From Parapristionchus giblindavisi (Eukaryota > Nematoda > Chromadorea > Rhabditida > Diplogasteridae), in contig CALSFV010000336.1 in NCBI GenBank assembly GCA_943737045.1, positions 62,001 to 126,000 on the forward strand: a DNA stretch of 64,000 nt, in the 5' to 3' direction. The translations under genes and the position numbers were made by a program. The stretch's first letter is position 1. Each line of letters starts with the position of its first letter. Shown in pieces: positions 37,501-44,100 of the stretch. The notes under the pieces were generated by a model. That model was not told the origin of the DNA, made no database searches, and worked only from the letters and a program-made list of their open reading frames with translations.

Positions 37501-37976
37501 AGAACATCGGGAAAAGCGTTTTCCGGGAAAATTAGCGAGGAGTTTTGTAAAACGGCTCCGCCTACGCTAATGACGTCACATTTTCCCGGGAAACGGTTGT
37601 TGCATACGGCCACTGTATTGATCTGTGGTTATGGTAAATTCTAATTATTAATCAGGATTTCCACTCTAGACCTAACACACTAAAAAATTGAAGTTGCCGG
37701 ACACGAATTCAAATTTAACATAAGGACTATGAAAATTTGGAACTCCTTCGGTTTCTGGCCCCTATGAAAATAATCACGGTTCGTTTAGACTTCATTCGTT
37801 CCTTATATGAAATATCAATGATCCAATGAAGGCAAACATAGCATTCGGGTGATCTTTCAGCAGATTTACAAAAATTGAGAAAAAAATATACCTTCTTTCT
37901 CCTCAGAGGAGGAGCCGGAGTCGACGATGCTTTGCAAGCATAATATTAGTAGTAAAGGAAGTGCTAACCGTTTCAT
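7489..37976 (-). CDS. Gene 2: giant secreted cysteine-module protein
   Basis: This gene is complete on the minus strand from ATG 37976 to TAA at 7489-7491. I placed 90 exons; 86 are usable and four are broken. Joined, the usable exons make 8,115 nt, a multiple of three, or about 2,704 residues. Order: signal exon; 16 exons in which 43-48-residue seven-Cys exons mostly alternate with 12-17-residue one-Cys exons; two single modules; a block of ten LEWDG-type module exons (including broken ones); a 13-fold array of a three-exon unit; then about 20 modules of CxxG, CPIN and CPPG types. All joins are phase 1. There is no transmembrane segment beyond the leader and no enzyme motif. An extracellular structural or binding role is inference. 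Copy numbers depend on assembly and on splicing. Confidence 0.75.
7890..9222 (-). CDS. Gene 2 exons 86-89, duplicated P-V pair
   Basis: The exons are 9133..9222 (P), 8837..8929 (V), 8186..8275 (P) and 7890..7982 (V), phase 1-1. P encodes VTCLPPSFMNANGVCTCPG and ends FNGGC. V encodes VTCPINTIKDPVRGCIC and ends NGC. The two P-V pairs are identical at protein level and separated by exactly 947 bp. Confidence 0.85.
9785..9880 (-). pseudogene. Gene 2 exon 85, V-type module, acceptor lost and stop
   Basis: A V-type exon in which the acceptor CAG has changed (plus AACTGAAATG to AAATGATATT), a GGA codon reads TGA, and three bases (AGT) are inserted. It is the third, decayed copy of the 947-bp repeat. 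The exons on each side are intact and in the same phase, so skipping is harmless. Confidence 0.8.
10022..13819 (-). CDS. Gene 2 exons 74-84, two copies of a five-exon block
   Basis: Exons in order: 13730..13819 (P), 13454..13546 (V), 12981..13064 (R), 12821..12904 (I), 12547..12636 (D), 12333..12422 (E), 12099..12191 (V), 11420..11503 (R), 11260..11343 (I), 10227..10316 (D) and 10022..10111 (E). P is CPSPLVMNANGVCTC, V is CPINAIKDPVRGCIC, R is CRPGMIMVNGECVC, I is CIGDTVFDYDRGCIC, D is CPPGTIYYNAKGCVC and E is CPSGSVYDNALGCVC. Each ends in one more Cys and is phase 1-1. The V-R-I-D-E order is repeated with its introns, so a block of about 2 kb was duplicated. R-I-D-E also occurs in gene 3 (40278-41437). 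Confidence 0.8.
10412..10883. mobile_element. hAT-like element, copy 2, with demonstrable empty site
   Basis: The ends CAGGGCTGGGATTTTTTGA and TCAAAAAAATCCCAGCCCTG are flanked by a perfect 8-bp duplication CTTCACAC (10404-10411 and 10884-10891). The duplicated intron at 12721-12735 has a single CTTCACAC and no insert. It is the same family as 4703-5368. There is no transposase. Confidence 0.85.
10935..11175. mobile_element. MITE family M3, copy 1
   Basis: About 240 bp is nearly identical, inverted, to 46740-46985: GAGACTTTCTTGTTTTGCAT, ATAGCGCGCGGCGAAGGTC and TTCTTATGCAAGTACATTTT. At 46740-46985 imperfect inverted ends (TATTGNNCGTATAAAAT) are visible. Confidence 0.6.
11733..12083. mobile_element. 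ACACAGAG-type MITE (M4) with an internal insertion
   Basis: M4 elements have TACACAGAGAAAA and TTTTCTCTGTGT ends and are about 130 bp. This copy is ~220 bp longer: an insert lies between two copies of TACGATCAATGA (about 11765 and 11980). Other M4 copies are at 7741-7873, 8690-8820, 9637-9767 and 13306-13437, the first three spread by the 947-bp tandem duplication. Confidence 0.6.
13869..13988. mobile_element. M1 MITE, copy 2
   Basis: TTAA-bounded palindrome (AGGGAGCGTTACCTCAC on the left, TTACTCTCCCT on the right, slightly degenerate). It lies in the intron upstream of exon 13730..13819 of gene 2. Confidence 0.7.
14448..14900 (+). mobile_element. RTE-type non-LTR retrotransposon, 3' end fragment
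   Basis: The plus frame ending at TAG 14815-14817 encodes the conserved C-terminus of RTE reverse transcriptases: GCETWSLRD, VQRKMERRMIGV, RWSIRIREM, DDRWARR and SPGQPRVRWRDEF. It is 5'-truncated near 14450 and followed by a short 3' UTR and an ATTGAATTGATGAATTG-type tail. It sits in the large intron 13820-15438 of gene 2, antisense to the gene. Confidence 0.8.
15439..16073 (-). CDS. Gene 2 exons after the array
   Basis: 15975..16073 encodes ISCAATRFWNTVTRKFEC, then LEWDGVSC; it is a C-type module in which the second Cys has become Phe (TGT to TTT), leaving an odd cysteine. 15439..15540 encodes VACISPRTYDGFACRC, then EWYNSTC (34 codons). Both are phase 1-1. The first could be decaying. Confidence 0.7.
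15665..15875. mobile_element. MITE family M3, copy 2
   Basis: Shares TTTGCATAGAAATAGAAACTA-like, CTCTTTTAGATAT, GGTCAGACGGGTTAG and TTCTTATGCAAGTACATTTT segments with 10935-11175, 46740-46985 and 62262-62437. It lies in an intron of gene 2. Confidence 0.55.
16450..24590 (-). repeat. Tandem array, 624-625-bp three-exon unit, 13 copies
   Basis: Thirteen nearly identical units are present. The A exon ends (plus coordinates) fall at 16518, 17142, 17766, 18390, 19014, 19639, 20265, 20890, 21515, 22140, 22765, 23390 and 24015. Differences are mostly in an A-run in one intron and a few single bases, including synonymous changes. Introns are as conserved as exons, so amplification is recent or homogenised by conversion. 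Copy number in an assembly of such identical units is uncertain. Confidence 0.95.
16518..24522 (-). CDS. Gene 2 array exons (13 x C-B-A modules)
   Basis: In transcription order each unit has three exons. C (99 nt, plus coordinates A end +409) encodes TTCLFSRIWNNVTARCEC, then LEWDGEKC. B (96 nt, A end +246) encodes DCFGGRIFVGDRCQC, then LDWTGSEC. A (96 nt) encodes CSANRRVNPFTKQCEC, then LEWNGNSC. The lowest unit is 16927..17025, 16764..16859 and 16518..16613. All are phase 1-1, giving 97 residues per unit and 1,261 residues in all. NNVT in C and NGNS in A are potential N-glycosylation sites. The shared (L)(E/D)W(D/N/T)G segment before the last Cys unites these with exons 18-31. Confidence 0.85.
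24621..24675 (-). pseudogene. Gene 2 exon 32, truncated module at array edge
   Basis: The first ~18 codons of a module like 25195..25290 (CQSDRVFIDENCQC) run directly into array intron sequence, losing the 3' half and the donor. It marks the upstream breakpoint of the 13-fold amplification. Confidence 0.65.
24757..25461 (-). CDS. Gene 2 exons 28, 29 and 31
   Basis: 25363..25461 encodes ATCSSHLVWNNSTKRCEC, then EWNGFEC. 25195..25290 encodes CQSNRVIIDGHCQC, then DWNGFRC. 24757..24855 encodes ATCSLHLVWNNTTKTCEC, then EWNGSKC. The first and third are duplicates and relatives of the C exon of the adjoining array (NNVTARCEC); the second is related to the B position. All are phase 1-1. So this stretch is a diverged ancestor-like version of the 624-bp unit. 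Confidence 0.75.
24886..24976 (-). pseudogene. Gene 2 exon 30, A-type module without donor site
   Basis: The exon matches the A exon of the 624-bp array (CSANRHVNPFTKQCEC, EWNGNSCVTL). A deletion then removes the donor and most of the intron: after the last Cys codons the reading frame meets TAG, and the acceptor of the next exon is only about 30 bp away. No usable GT in phase 1 is present. Confidence 0.7.
25596..25694 (-). pseudogene. Gene 2 exon 27, module exon with in-frame TAG
   Basis: This is a 99-nt LEWDG-type exon with intact splice sites and four Cys codons, but the invariant TGG (Trp) codon reads TAG. The sister exons all have TGG here (CCCATTC versus CCTATTC on the plus strand). 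Inclusion would truncate the protein after about one third of the gene. Skipping it joins phase 1 to phase 1 without loss. Confidence 0.8.
25806..25917. mobile_element. MITE family M2, copy 2
   Basis: Palindromic element with outer ACACCCAAGTTAATTTAAAAC and the AAAATTAGCTTGGG complement, in the intron between exons at 25970 and 25694. Confidence 0.6.
25970..31931 (-). CDS. Gene 2 exons 20-26, LEWDG-type modules
   Basis: There are seven 99-nt phase 1-1 exons: 31833..31931, 31536..31634, 29692..29790, 29152..29250, 26966..27064, 26473..26571 and 25970..26068. Each encodes A-x-CSAGR, (V/I)(F/P)N, FTNKCEC, PGLEWDG and a final C followed by S-x-WK. The exon at 29692..29790 has Cys in place of Gly after the FN pair, giving a fifth cysteine. 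Introns are alignable (repeated GTTTTGAATGACTTAAAG upstream of the donor), so the unit is exon plus intron. Two introns have been enlarged by transposons (27258-28901 and 29908-31392). A 5'-end remnant of one more exon is at about 32060-32075. Confidence 0.8.
26120..26300. mobile_element. Second copy of the TTACCACAACC repeat
   Basis: About 180 bp is closely similar to 2265-2455, including GTTGGTTTTACCACAACC and the AATGAGAAATGACTA segment. It lies in an intron of gene 2 between module exons. The termini are not clear in this copy. Confidence 0.5.
27258..28901. mobile_element. Foldback element with ~640-bp arms and TTAT duplication
   Basis: Long inverted arms (about 27258-27900 and 28265-28901) start CACGGATCTCCTG. 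The flanks are TTAT on both sides. The parallel intron at 29436-29446 (GTCTCAGTTTATGATGA) shows the uninterrupted sequence, so TTAT is a 4-bp target duplication. Each arm contains the same 99-codon open frame pointing inward (27540-27839 plus, 28330-28629 minus), which I do not recognise. The CAC...GTG ends and 4-bp duplication would fit a CMC/Chapaev-like element, but no transposase is seen. Confidence 0.65.
30236..31246 (+). mobile_element. Rearranged Tc1/mariner element with captured host exon piece
   Basis: The element is bounded by TA on each side and by CAGG(A/G)TGGGCATTAATTA inverted ends. The plus strand (about 30640-31126) encodes the C-terminal part of a DD(E/D)-type transposase, with HLVFQNSGAKID, FGNSSWSLENDGA and a terminal NGGRIEL then stop; a frame break lies near 30880-30950. 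Instead of a normal 5' part, the left side (30346-30560) is an inverted copy of the element's own 3' end. Between the left terminus and that copy lies a ~90-bp piece of a gene 2 module exon with its donor-side intron (30255-30345). Confidence 0.7.
30255..30345 (-). pseudogene. Exon fragment inside a transposon
   Basis: The fragment is identical over its length to part of 29136-29227 (exon at 29152..29250), including intron bases beyond the donor, but it lacks the acceptor half and so the first Cys. It interrupts the left terminal repeat of the element at 30236-31246. It cannot splice as an exon. Confidence 0.75.
32206..32896 (-). CDS. Gene 2 exons 18-19, single modules
   Basis: Exon 18, 32804..32896, encodes AVCDKGRQWIGDACRC, then SEWNGLVC (C-x10-C-x-C-x10-C). 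Exon 19, 32206..32301, encodes ICSANRHLNQTT, then CEC and FEWNGYSC. It is clearly the relative of the A exon of the 624-bp array (CSANRRVNPFTKQCEC). Both are phase 1-1. The intron before exon 18 (32897-34732) holds a large foldback element, and the one after it (32302-32803) an M1 MITE. Confidence 0.8.
32665..32785. mobile_element. M1 MITE, copy 3
   Basis: TTAA-bounded palindromic element, AGGGAGCGCAACC at the left and GGTTACGCTCCCT at the right, in an intron of gene 2. Confidence 0.7.
33148..34427. mobile_element. Foldback element with ~400-bp inverted arms
   Basis: The arms (about 33152-33545 and 34035-34423) are inverted copies beginning ACACCGG. Both sides are flanked by CTTAA, so the target duplication is TTAA or CTTAA. 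The middle holds two diverged direct repeats (CTCGACGAG, about 33640 and 33915). I see no transposase. It sits in the intron between exons 17 and 18 of gene 2. A GCCCGCAATG fragment related to the 5.5-kb minisatellite lies just upstream (32990-33045). Confidence 0.6.
34733..37318 (-). CDS. Gene 2 exons 2-17, N-terminal long/short exon pairs
   Basis: Exons: 37160..37318, 37038..37088, 36743..36886, 36542..36583, 36365..36496, 36266..36307, 36088..36216, 35990..36028, 35805..35942, 35698..35739, 35520..35648, 35432..35470, 35247..35384, 35139..35180, 34882..35016 and 34733..34768. Long exons carry seven Cys in the order C, CxC, CxC, CxC (for example ECSSLEV, QCICGYG, VCQCPAN, CDCG). Short exons carry one Cys and an aromatic GFY or GYS start. 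A long exon plus the next short exon thus forms an eight-Cys unit, repeated seven or eight times. The short exons alternate between SPGFERN and ETGYSMH types, so the real duplication unit here is four exons (compare 35990-35698 with 35432-35139). This part differs from the four-Cys modules elsewhere. Confidence 0.8.
37319..37891. other. Intron 1 of gene 2
   Basis: This is a 573-bp intron. An inverted repeat around TTTTCCCGGGAAA (about 37500-37590) is visible. No exon was found. Confidence 0.5.
37892..37976 (-). CDS. Gene 2 exon 1, signal-peptide exon
   Basis: The exon is 85 nt: ATG AAA CGG, then a strongly hydrophobic core (LALPLLLILCLQSIV), then DSGSSSEEKE, with donor GTATAT after one extra base (phase 1). 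It is a classic secretion signal with a likely cleavage near VDSG. The start is the first ATG after a TATATA box about 100 nt upstream. Confidence 0.85.
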
Positions 37977-38071
37977 GTAAGAATAATATTATCTGGCTTT
38001 CATGGCTGCTTTAATACTCGACGAAGATGAGATTTTATGATGAGTGTGTGAAAAAATGATTGCTCATTTTC

Positions 38072-38078
38072 ATATATA
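38072..38078 (-). promoter_or_regulatory. Candidate TATA box of gene 2
   Basis: TATATAT on the minus strand lies about 95 nt upstream of the gene 2 ATG, leaving room for a 5' UTR of about 65-70 nt. It is supported only by position and sequence. Confidence 0.3.
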
Positions 38079-38898
38079 CATTGATTGCACGTTTTTGTAT
38101 GATTATATTTAGCAACAATCGTTGCTTTATTCTGTATTAGAGTCTAGTTTGATACCGATTTGCATTTATGATAAGAAATATTTCTAAATGTTTGATATTG
38201 AGTTGAAATCATGAAAGCTCCGCTCACCTCAAGATTCCTTGCAGAATATTGATAAGAATAATATATTACATATCTTGTTACTCCATAAACCCATGTCCAA
38301 GAATCTAGCCAGAAAGTTGCCGAGTTTTGAAAAACGGTTTATTGCTAGAAAGTTTCGAGGTTTCGAGATTTTTCTTCCGTATAACATGTACTTGTGTAAA
38401 AACATTGTTACTATCTGCTTTAAACAGGCGTGCTCTCTGTTTATACAGAAATATTCGATGAGTAATCTCAATCCTCCGCCTCTTTCCCTCCTTTGCTTCC
38501 TAACTTTCTTACTATCTCGCTCGTTACCAAACCCTCCTAAAGTTAGTGAGTTGTCTGAAATCAGGGAAAATTACTGTTGTTGAAATTCTGTTACATTTTT
38601 CTTAAAGGAGACAAGCCTTTGTCACAAGCCGTAATCTAATCAACAGCCAACAATATTTTCGAAATTTTGTTACGCGAATTAAGAAATGACCTTTTACTGG
38701 ATTCCATAGTTTTAAAAAATTGCTTGTTTGCGTAGGAAATTCGAATTAAAAGTATTAAATAAATAATGACTGAGAAAAAAAACTGGCTTTGAAAATAAAA
38801 AAAAACGGTAAAATTGCGTTGGCGAATATTTTTGATGGTTAATTTTAGAAATTACTCATTACCAGATAATTATCGAATTCGATACTAGGTGATATAAT

Positions 38899-39362
38899 GT
38901 ACATGTAAATATAATTGTATCATGAACGGATCTGAACGGATCAGGCCGATAAAGATTTTTAGCGATGCGATTGTGAGTGAGTGTGCCATTTTCGTTATTT
39001 TACTTTTTTTCATTGTTTTTCTCTCTTTCGAATCTACTATATTGAAGGAAATCAGGCCAAAATATTGCCATATAACAAAAGTCATTACTTTAATGATGAA
39101 TAAATTGTTCCGGTGAACAAAAATGATTCAGCCTATAATCGTAACAATTCATTCATCATGAAAATGATGACTTTTGCTAAATGACAATATTTTTGTCTGA
39201 TTTCTTTCAAAATAGTAGATTCGAAATCGAGAAAAACAATGAAAAGAAAGAAAGAAAACGAAAATGGCCGAATCGCTCACAATCGCTCGCTCAAAGTCTT
39301 GATCGGCCTGATCCGTTCAGATCCAGTCACACCTTTCACGATACAATTATTTAAACATGTAC
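38899..39362. mobile_element. Foldback MITE, ~190-bp arms
   Basis: Inverted arms begin GTACATGT and share GAACGGATC, ATCAGGCCGAT and a TTGTTTTTCTC/GAGAAAAACAA pair, around a centre near 39120. No coding capacity. Confidence 0.6.
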
Positions 39363-39580
39363 GATACAGCAAATAATGATCATTGCCATTCTCGTTTTCA
39401 TGGTATACGCAAACGGAAAGCGCATCATTAATGATATGTTTGCTTCTCGACTGATATTCAGAAATAAATTGAATTATTTATAATAGATAGTTTTATGCTT
39501 GTTGTGAACAATATTTAATGTATAGAACAAATTAATATTTATCAAGTCGATAATGTAGTGAATGTTTTCTATTCGATGTC

Positions 39581-40032
39581 TCAGAAACAGCCATTGGAAC
39601 CTATCAAGATATTATTGTTGATACAATAACATCCTCCATTGTTCATGTAGGTTCCAGTAGGGCACACAGGATCTAAAATAAAAATAGAGGCCATAGAATA
39701 CTTGCTTTTTAGATATGATACAATTTATATATAATGACTCAGTGGAAAACGTACTGGGAATATCGTTACACCCTGTGGAGAGCATTAAAATATTATTGTT
39801 GATGCAATGGCATGCTCCATTGTTCATGTAGGCTCCAATAGGGCACAGCGGATCTAAATATAAATGGGGGGTTTTAGGATACGTGCTTTTCAGATATAAT
39901 GCAATATAAATAACGACGAAGTGAAAAACTTACTGGGTATATTGTAACACCCTGTTGAGCGCATCAACATATTAGTGTCGATGCAATGGCATGTTCCATA
40001 GCTCATGTAGGCTCCAACAGGGCAAACATGAT
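39581..40032 (-). CDS. Gene 3 last three exons with stop
   Basis: 39934..40032 encodes HVCPVGAYMSYGTCHC, RSTGCYNIP. 39755..39853 encodes a CPIGAYMNNGACHC module. The terminal exon 39581..39672 (92 nt) encodes PVCPTGTYMNNGGCYC, then SNGCF and TGA. The stop falls two codons after the last Cys, as in gene 2. These are more diverged than the array copies and flank the shared cassette on its 3' side. Confidence 0.85.
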
Positions 40033-41112
40033 CTAAAATAAAAATAATGGCTATGGAATACTCGTTTTCCAGATATAATAAAACCAGTATTTGTCCCACT
40101 GGACAATGTAAAGGCGATTTTGGGCCTTCCAGACGTTAAAGGGACCGACACCTTTGTCAACGGTCTCTTCAACGGTTTACGCTCTCTCGTTCTTAGAGAA
40201 CAAAGAAATAGTGTGCGCGATGAAGAGACCATTGAGAGAGGTAACGCTCCCTTTAAAACGGGAAAAAAAAATTATACCTCCGCACGGCTGTCCTTTGTTG
40301 ACCAGACTTCCATCGCTACAGACACAACCGAGAGCGTTATCGTAGACCGAACCAGGCGGACAGCTCTCTGATGTGTTCATTTTAATATATTAATCATATT
40401 ATAGTCAATGACATGTAGAGCTTAGCAACGGTTCAGATTTTCGATTTTGGAGGCTCTAAAGGATATGCATATGTATCTAAAATTTCTTACAGTACCTTGG
40501 CACGAGTATCCATCATTTATCGTAAATCCATTATGACAAACACAACCTTTAGCGTTATAGTAGATCGTACCAGGCGGGCAGTTATCTTATATGTGATTGT
40601 TATAATTCTTTTTTTTTTCTCTATAATTGAAGATCTTCTGTGTAACTAGAAAATCATCGATCCACACATAAGTTTATACAATAAACTCTTTTTTGCTCTG
40701 TGAAATCGAAGGACTATCACATTTTGGTCTCACTAATTTGAAAATATGAACTCACGGCACACTCCATCAAATGCGGCAGCGCCATTGTAGCATATACATC
40801 CACGATCATAGTCGAAGACTGTATCGCCAATGCAGACAACTGTAACAAGAACATTTATTGTCTTGTTCTGTCACGTGTTCTATCATTTCTCGAGAAATTG
40901 TGTTTTGAAAAAAAAACACTTACTGCATTTGCCGTTAAAATAATTCTCATTTTCCCCTGAACAAACACATTCGCCATTGACCATTATCATTCCAGCCTTG
41001 CACGGTACTGAAGACATTCATTATTTAGAGCGTTTTGCACTACTCGAGAACACCGGACCGGAACACAGAACCAGTCCAAAAGGGGGGCGAAAAAATATAC
41101 ACGAAATGAAAA

Positions 41113-41180
<68 letters not shown>

Positions 41181-44100
41181 AATATCTTGATTTAAAAAAA
41201 AAACTTTTATACTATACTGTTGGTCTGGTGTTCTAGAGTTTTGCCGAGCATTTTATAGTCAAGGACATGTAGCGCATAGCATCGGTGCAGATTTTTAATT
41301 TTGGATCCTCTAAACGATATGCATATCTTTAAAATATCTTGCAGTACCTTCGCACGTCTCTCCATTGTTTGCCAGACGTCCATCGTTACAAACACAGCCG
41401 CGAACGTTATCGTAGATCGAACCAGACGGGCAGTTATCTGATATACTATCGTTGAAGGGAGCGTAACCTCACTCAATGGTCTCTTCGAAGCGCAATGCTC
41501 TCTAGTTGTTAGAGAACAGATAAATATTAGGTTGATGCATAAGTTTCTTTACAAAATTAAGTTCGAACATATTTATCTGCCACAAATCGTACAAGCGTCG
41601 GGTCAACTTTGAAGTTTGTCCCTACTGCAGTGATAGTCTTGCGCTAGTTATCGGGCAACTTGTAGATCCACTAATGAAGGAAGAGTTGGGCTGGGACTTT
41701 AAGAAGTTGGTCAACACCTTCTCGACTTTGGCTCAGTCATCGAAGTGCTGCCCTTTAAGGAAGTGATATAGGGCCGAAACCAGATGACAGTCGGAGTGGG
41801 CAAGGTTGGGGGAATACAGTTGTCCGCCAGTTAAGCCTTAGTAAATTTTGCAATGTGTGGTCTTGAGTTGTCATGTTGAAAATAGATTTCGGCTTGTTTC
41901 CCACGTATGGATTCGAGATGGGCCTTCAACTTTCTCAGTTGAGTAATATTTACTTGTGCGGTTATAGTCTGCCCTTGGGGTAACAGCTCCCTATATTCAA
42001 CTCTTTTACGTTCCACCAATCCGAAAGCACTATTTTCGTGGGTGTGACGATAGGGTTTATGCTCGTCTGGTGGCGCCTCACCTGTATCAAGCTACTGACG
42101 ATTACGCTCATCATTGTCGTAGAGGACCCATCTTTCATCCCTAGTGATGACAAGCTCGAGTCAATCGAATTGACGTAGCGGGCCAGAAGAGACACTGCTG
42201 CATGGACCCTGGCGTCACGGTGGTGAATTTGATCGGGGAAGAACACATGAGCATTCTCAGCCGGACGACCAGATGTACCGACGAGAAAATAACACTAGGT
42301 TGGAGGAGGAAGTGTCCCTCGATCATCGACAGTAGAGGCCCTAGCGATAAACAACAAGAGAAATATGGGGGCTAAAGTGTTGTAAAGGAACTTATCCGCT
42401 ATTCTCGGTCGTGTTCACCCTTCCGTCTCTACCTCTGCTTCTACGATGTCTATACTCCTTCTACGACGCCTCTACTCTCAACTACGGATAATTTGTGAAT
42501 GGGAGGAGGATAGGATTTGTGAGTTTCATAAACTTTCTTTGTAGTCTAAAACTTAACCTATATTTAAACATGCATGTTCATAGTTTCTTGACATTGTCAT
42601 TACTTTTGATATTGATTTTATTTTATTGTGCATGATATTTTGATTTTGTACATGATCATTCTTTTATTTTCGTGCATGTCATTTGTTGATTAGTTGAGAT
42701 GAGTATGTATTAGATACATACTCTAACTATTATACAATAATTTTGATAACAATACTCAGTGGTGGTTCTACTGAAGATGGCCAACACCACTGAGTAGGGT
42801 TCCGCTGTCTAGAACCCCTGGCCGAAACAGCGGGGCCTTAACTAGTTTTATATTGCATGTTATAATATTACTAGAGTACGTTTGCATGCTTTGATATATT
42901 GTACTTCACATTAATTATGCATCAACCTAATAGTGTGCGCAATGAAGAGGTCATTGAGTGAGGTTGCGCTCCCTTTAATATTCCATTATGTCTGATTCCT
43001 TGTATTTTTTTTTCTGTTTAGCGAGTGGACGGAATGGAATTAATAAAAATGGGCGTTATATAATACATGTTTTCATAAATAAGAAAATATGCATCATGGC
43101 TCATTGTCAGTAGAAAACATACTGGGAATAGCGTAACACCCTGTGGAGGGCATTAAAATATTAGTGTTGATGCAATAGCATGATCCATTGTTAGTGTAGG
43201 TTCCAGTAGGACACACAGGATCTAAAATATGAGTAGAAGTTGTAGAATACTTGCTTTTTTAGTATTAATACAGTATATAATGACTTAGTGGAAACTTACT
43301 GGGAATATCGTAACACCCTGTGGAGGGCATTAAAGTATTAGTGTTGATGCAATAGCATGATCCATTGTTCATGTAGGTTCCAGTAGGACACACAGGATCT
43401 AAAATATGAGTAGAAGTTGTAGAATACTTGCTTTTTTAGTATTAATACAGTATATAATGACTTAGTGGAAACTTACTGGGAATATCGTAACACCCTGTGG
43501 AAGGCATTAAAATATTAGTGTTGATGCAATAGCATGATCCATTGTTAATGTAGGTTCCAGTAGGACACACAGGATCTAAAATATGAGTAGAAGTTGTAGA
43601 ATACTTGCTTTTTTAGTATTAATACAGTATATAATGACTTAGTGGAAACTTACTGGGAATATCGTAACACCCTGTGGAGGGCATTAAAATATTAGTGTTG
43701 ATGCAATAGCATGATCCATTGTTCATGTAGGCTCCAATAGGGCACACAGGATCTATAATAGATTTATTTATTTTTAGTTTTTATTTATTTGATATACCCG
43801 TGACAGGTGCAACAACAAATACAGAAACGTTAAGAGAAATAATAATAATAATATAATAAAAATAGAGGTTAAAGAATACTTGCTTTTTAGGTGGTGTTAC
43901 ATTTTGCAAAACGTGCGCACGCCGTAACGACGGAGACGCGGCGGAAGGGGTTACGCCGTGCGCACGTTGTGAAAATGTAACACCACCTTAGATATAATAC
44001 AATATATAATGACTTAATGGAAAACTTACTGGGTATATCGTAACACCCTGTGGAGGGCATTAAAATATTAGTGTTGATGCAATAGCATGCTCCATTGTTC

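Larger units (their letters stand above)
37977..39580. other. Spacer between gene 3 stop and gene 2 start
   Basis: This holds the gene 2 promoter region, a foldback element (38899-39362) and the 3' UTR of gene 3. Minus-strand TATAAA (39477-39482) about 100 nt after the gene 3 stop is a possible poly(A) signal variant. Open frames at 38229-38583 show no recognisable domain and I do not call them genes. Confidence 0.5.

Noticed and set aside
7489..37976. Continuation of gene 2 into gene 1 as one transcript
   Set aside because: The exon at 7489-7583 has an in-frame TAA right after a complete module, and a new signal exon begins at 6263.
41527..42930. Active mariner transposase
   Set aside because: Coding pieces are in different frames with stops, and the N-terminal DNA-binding part is not recognisable.
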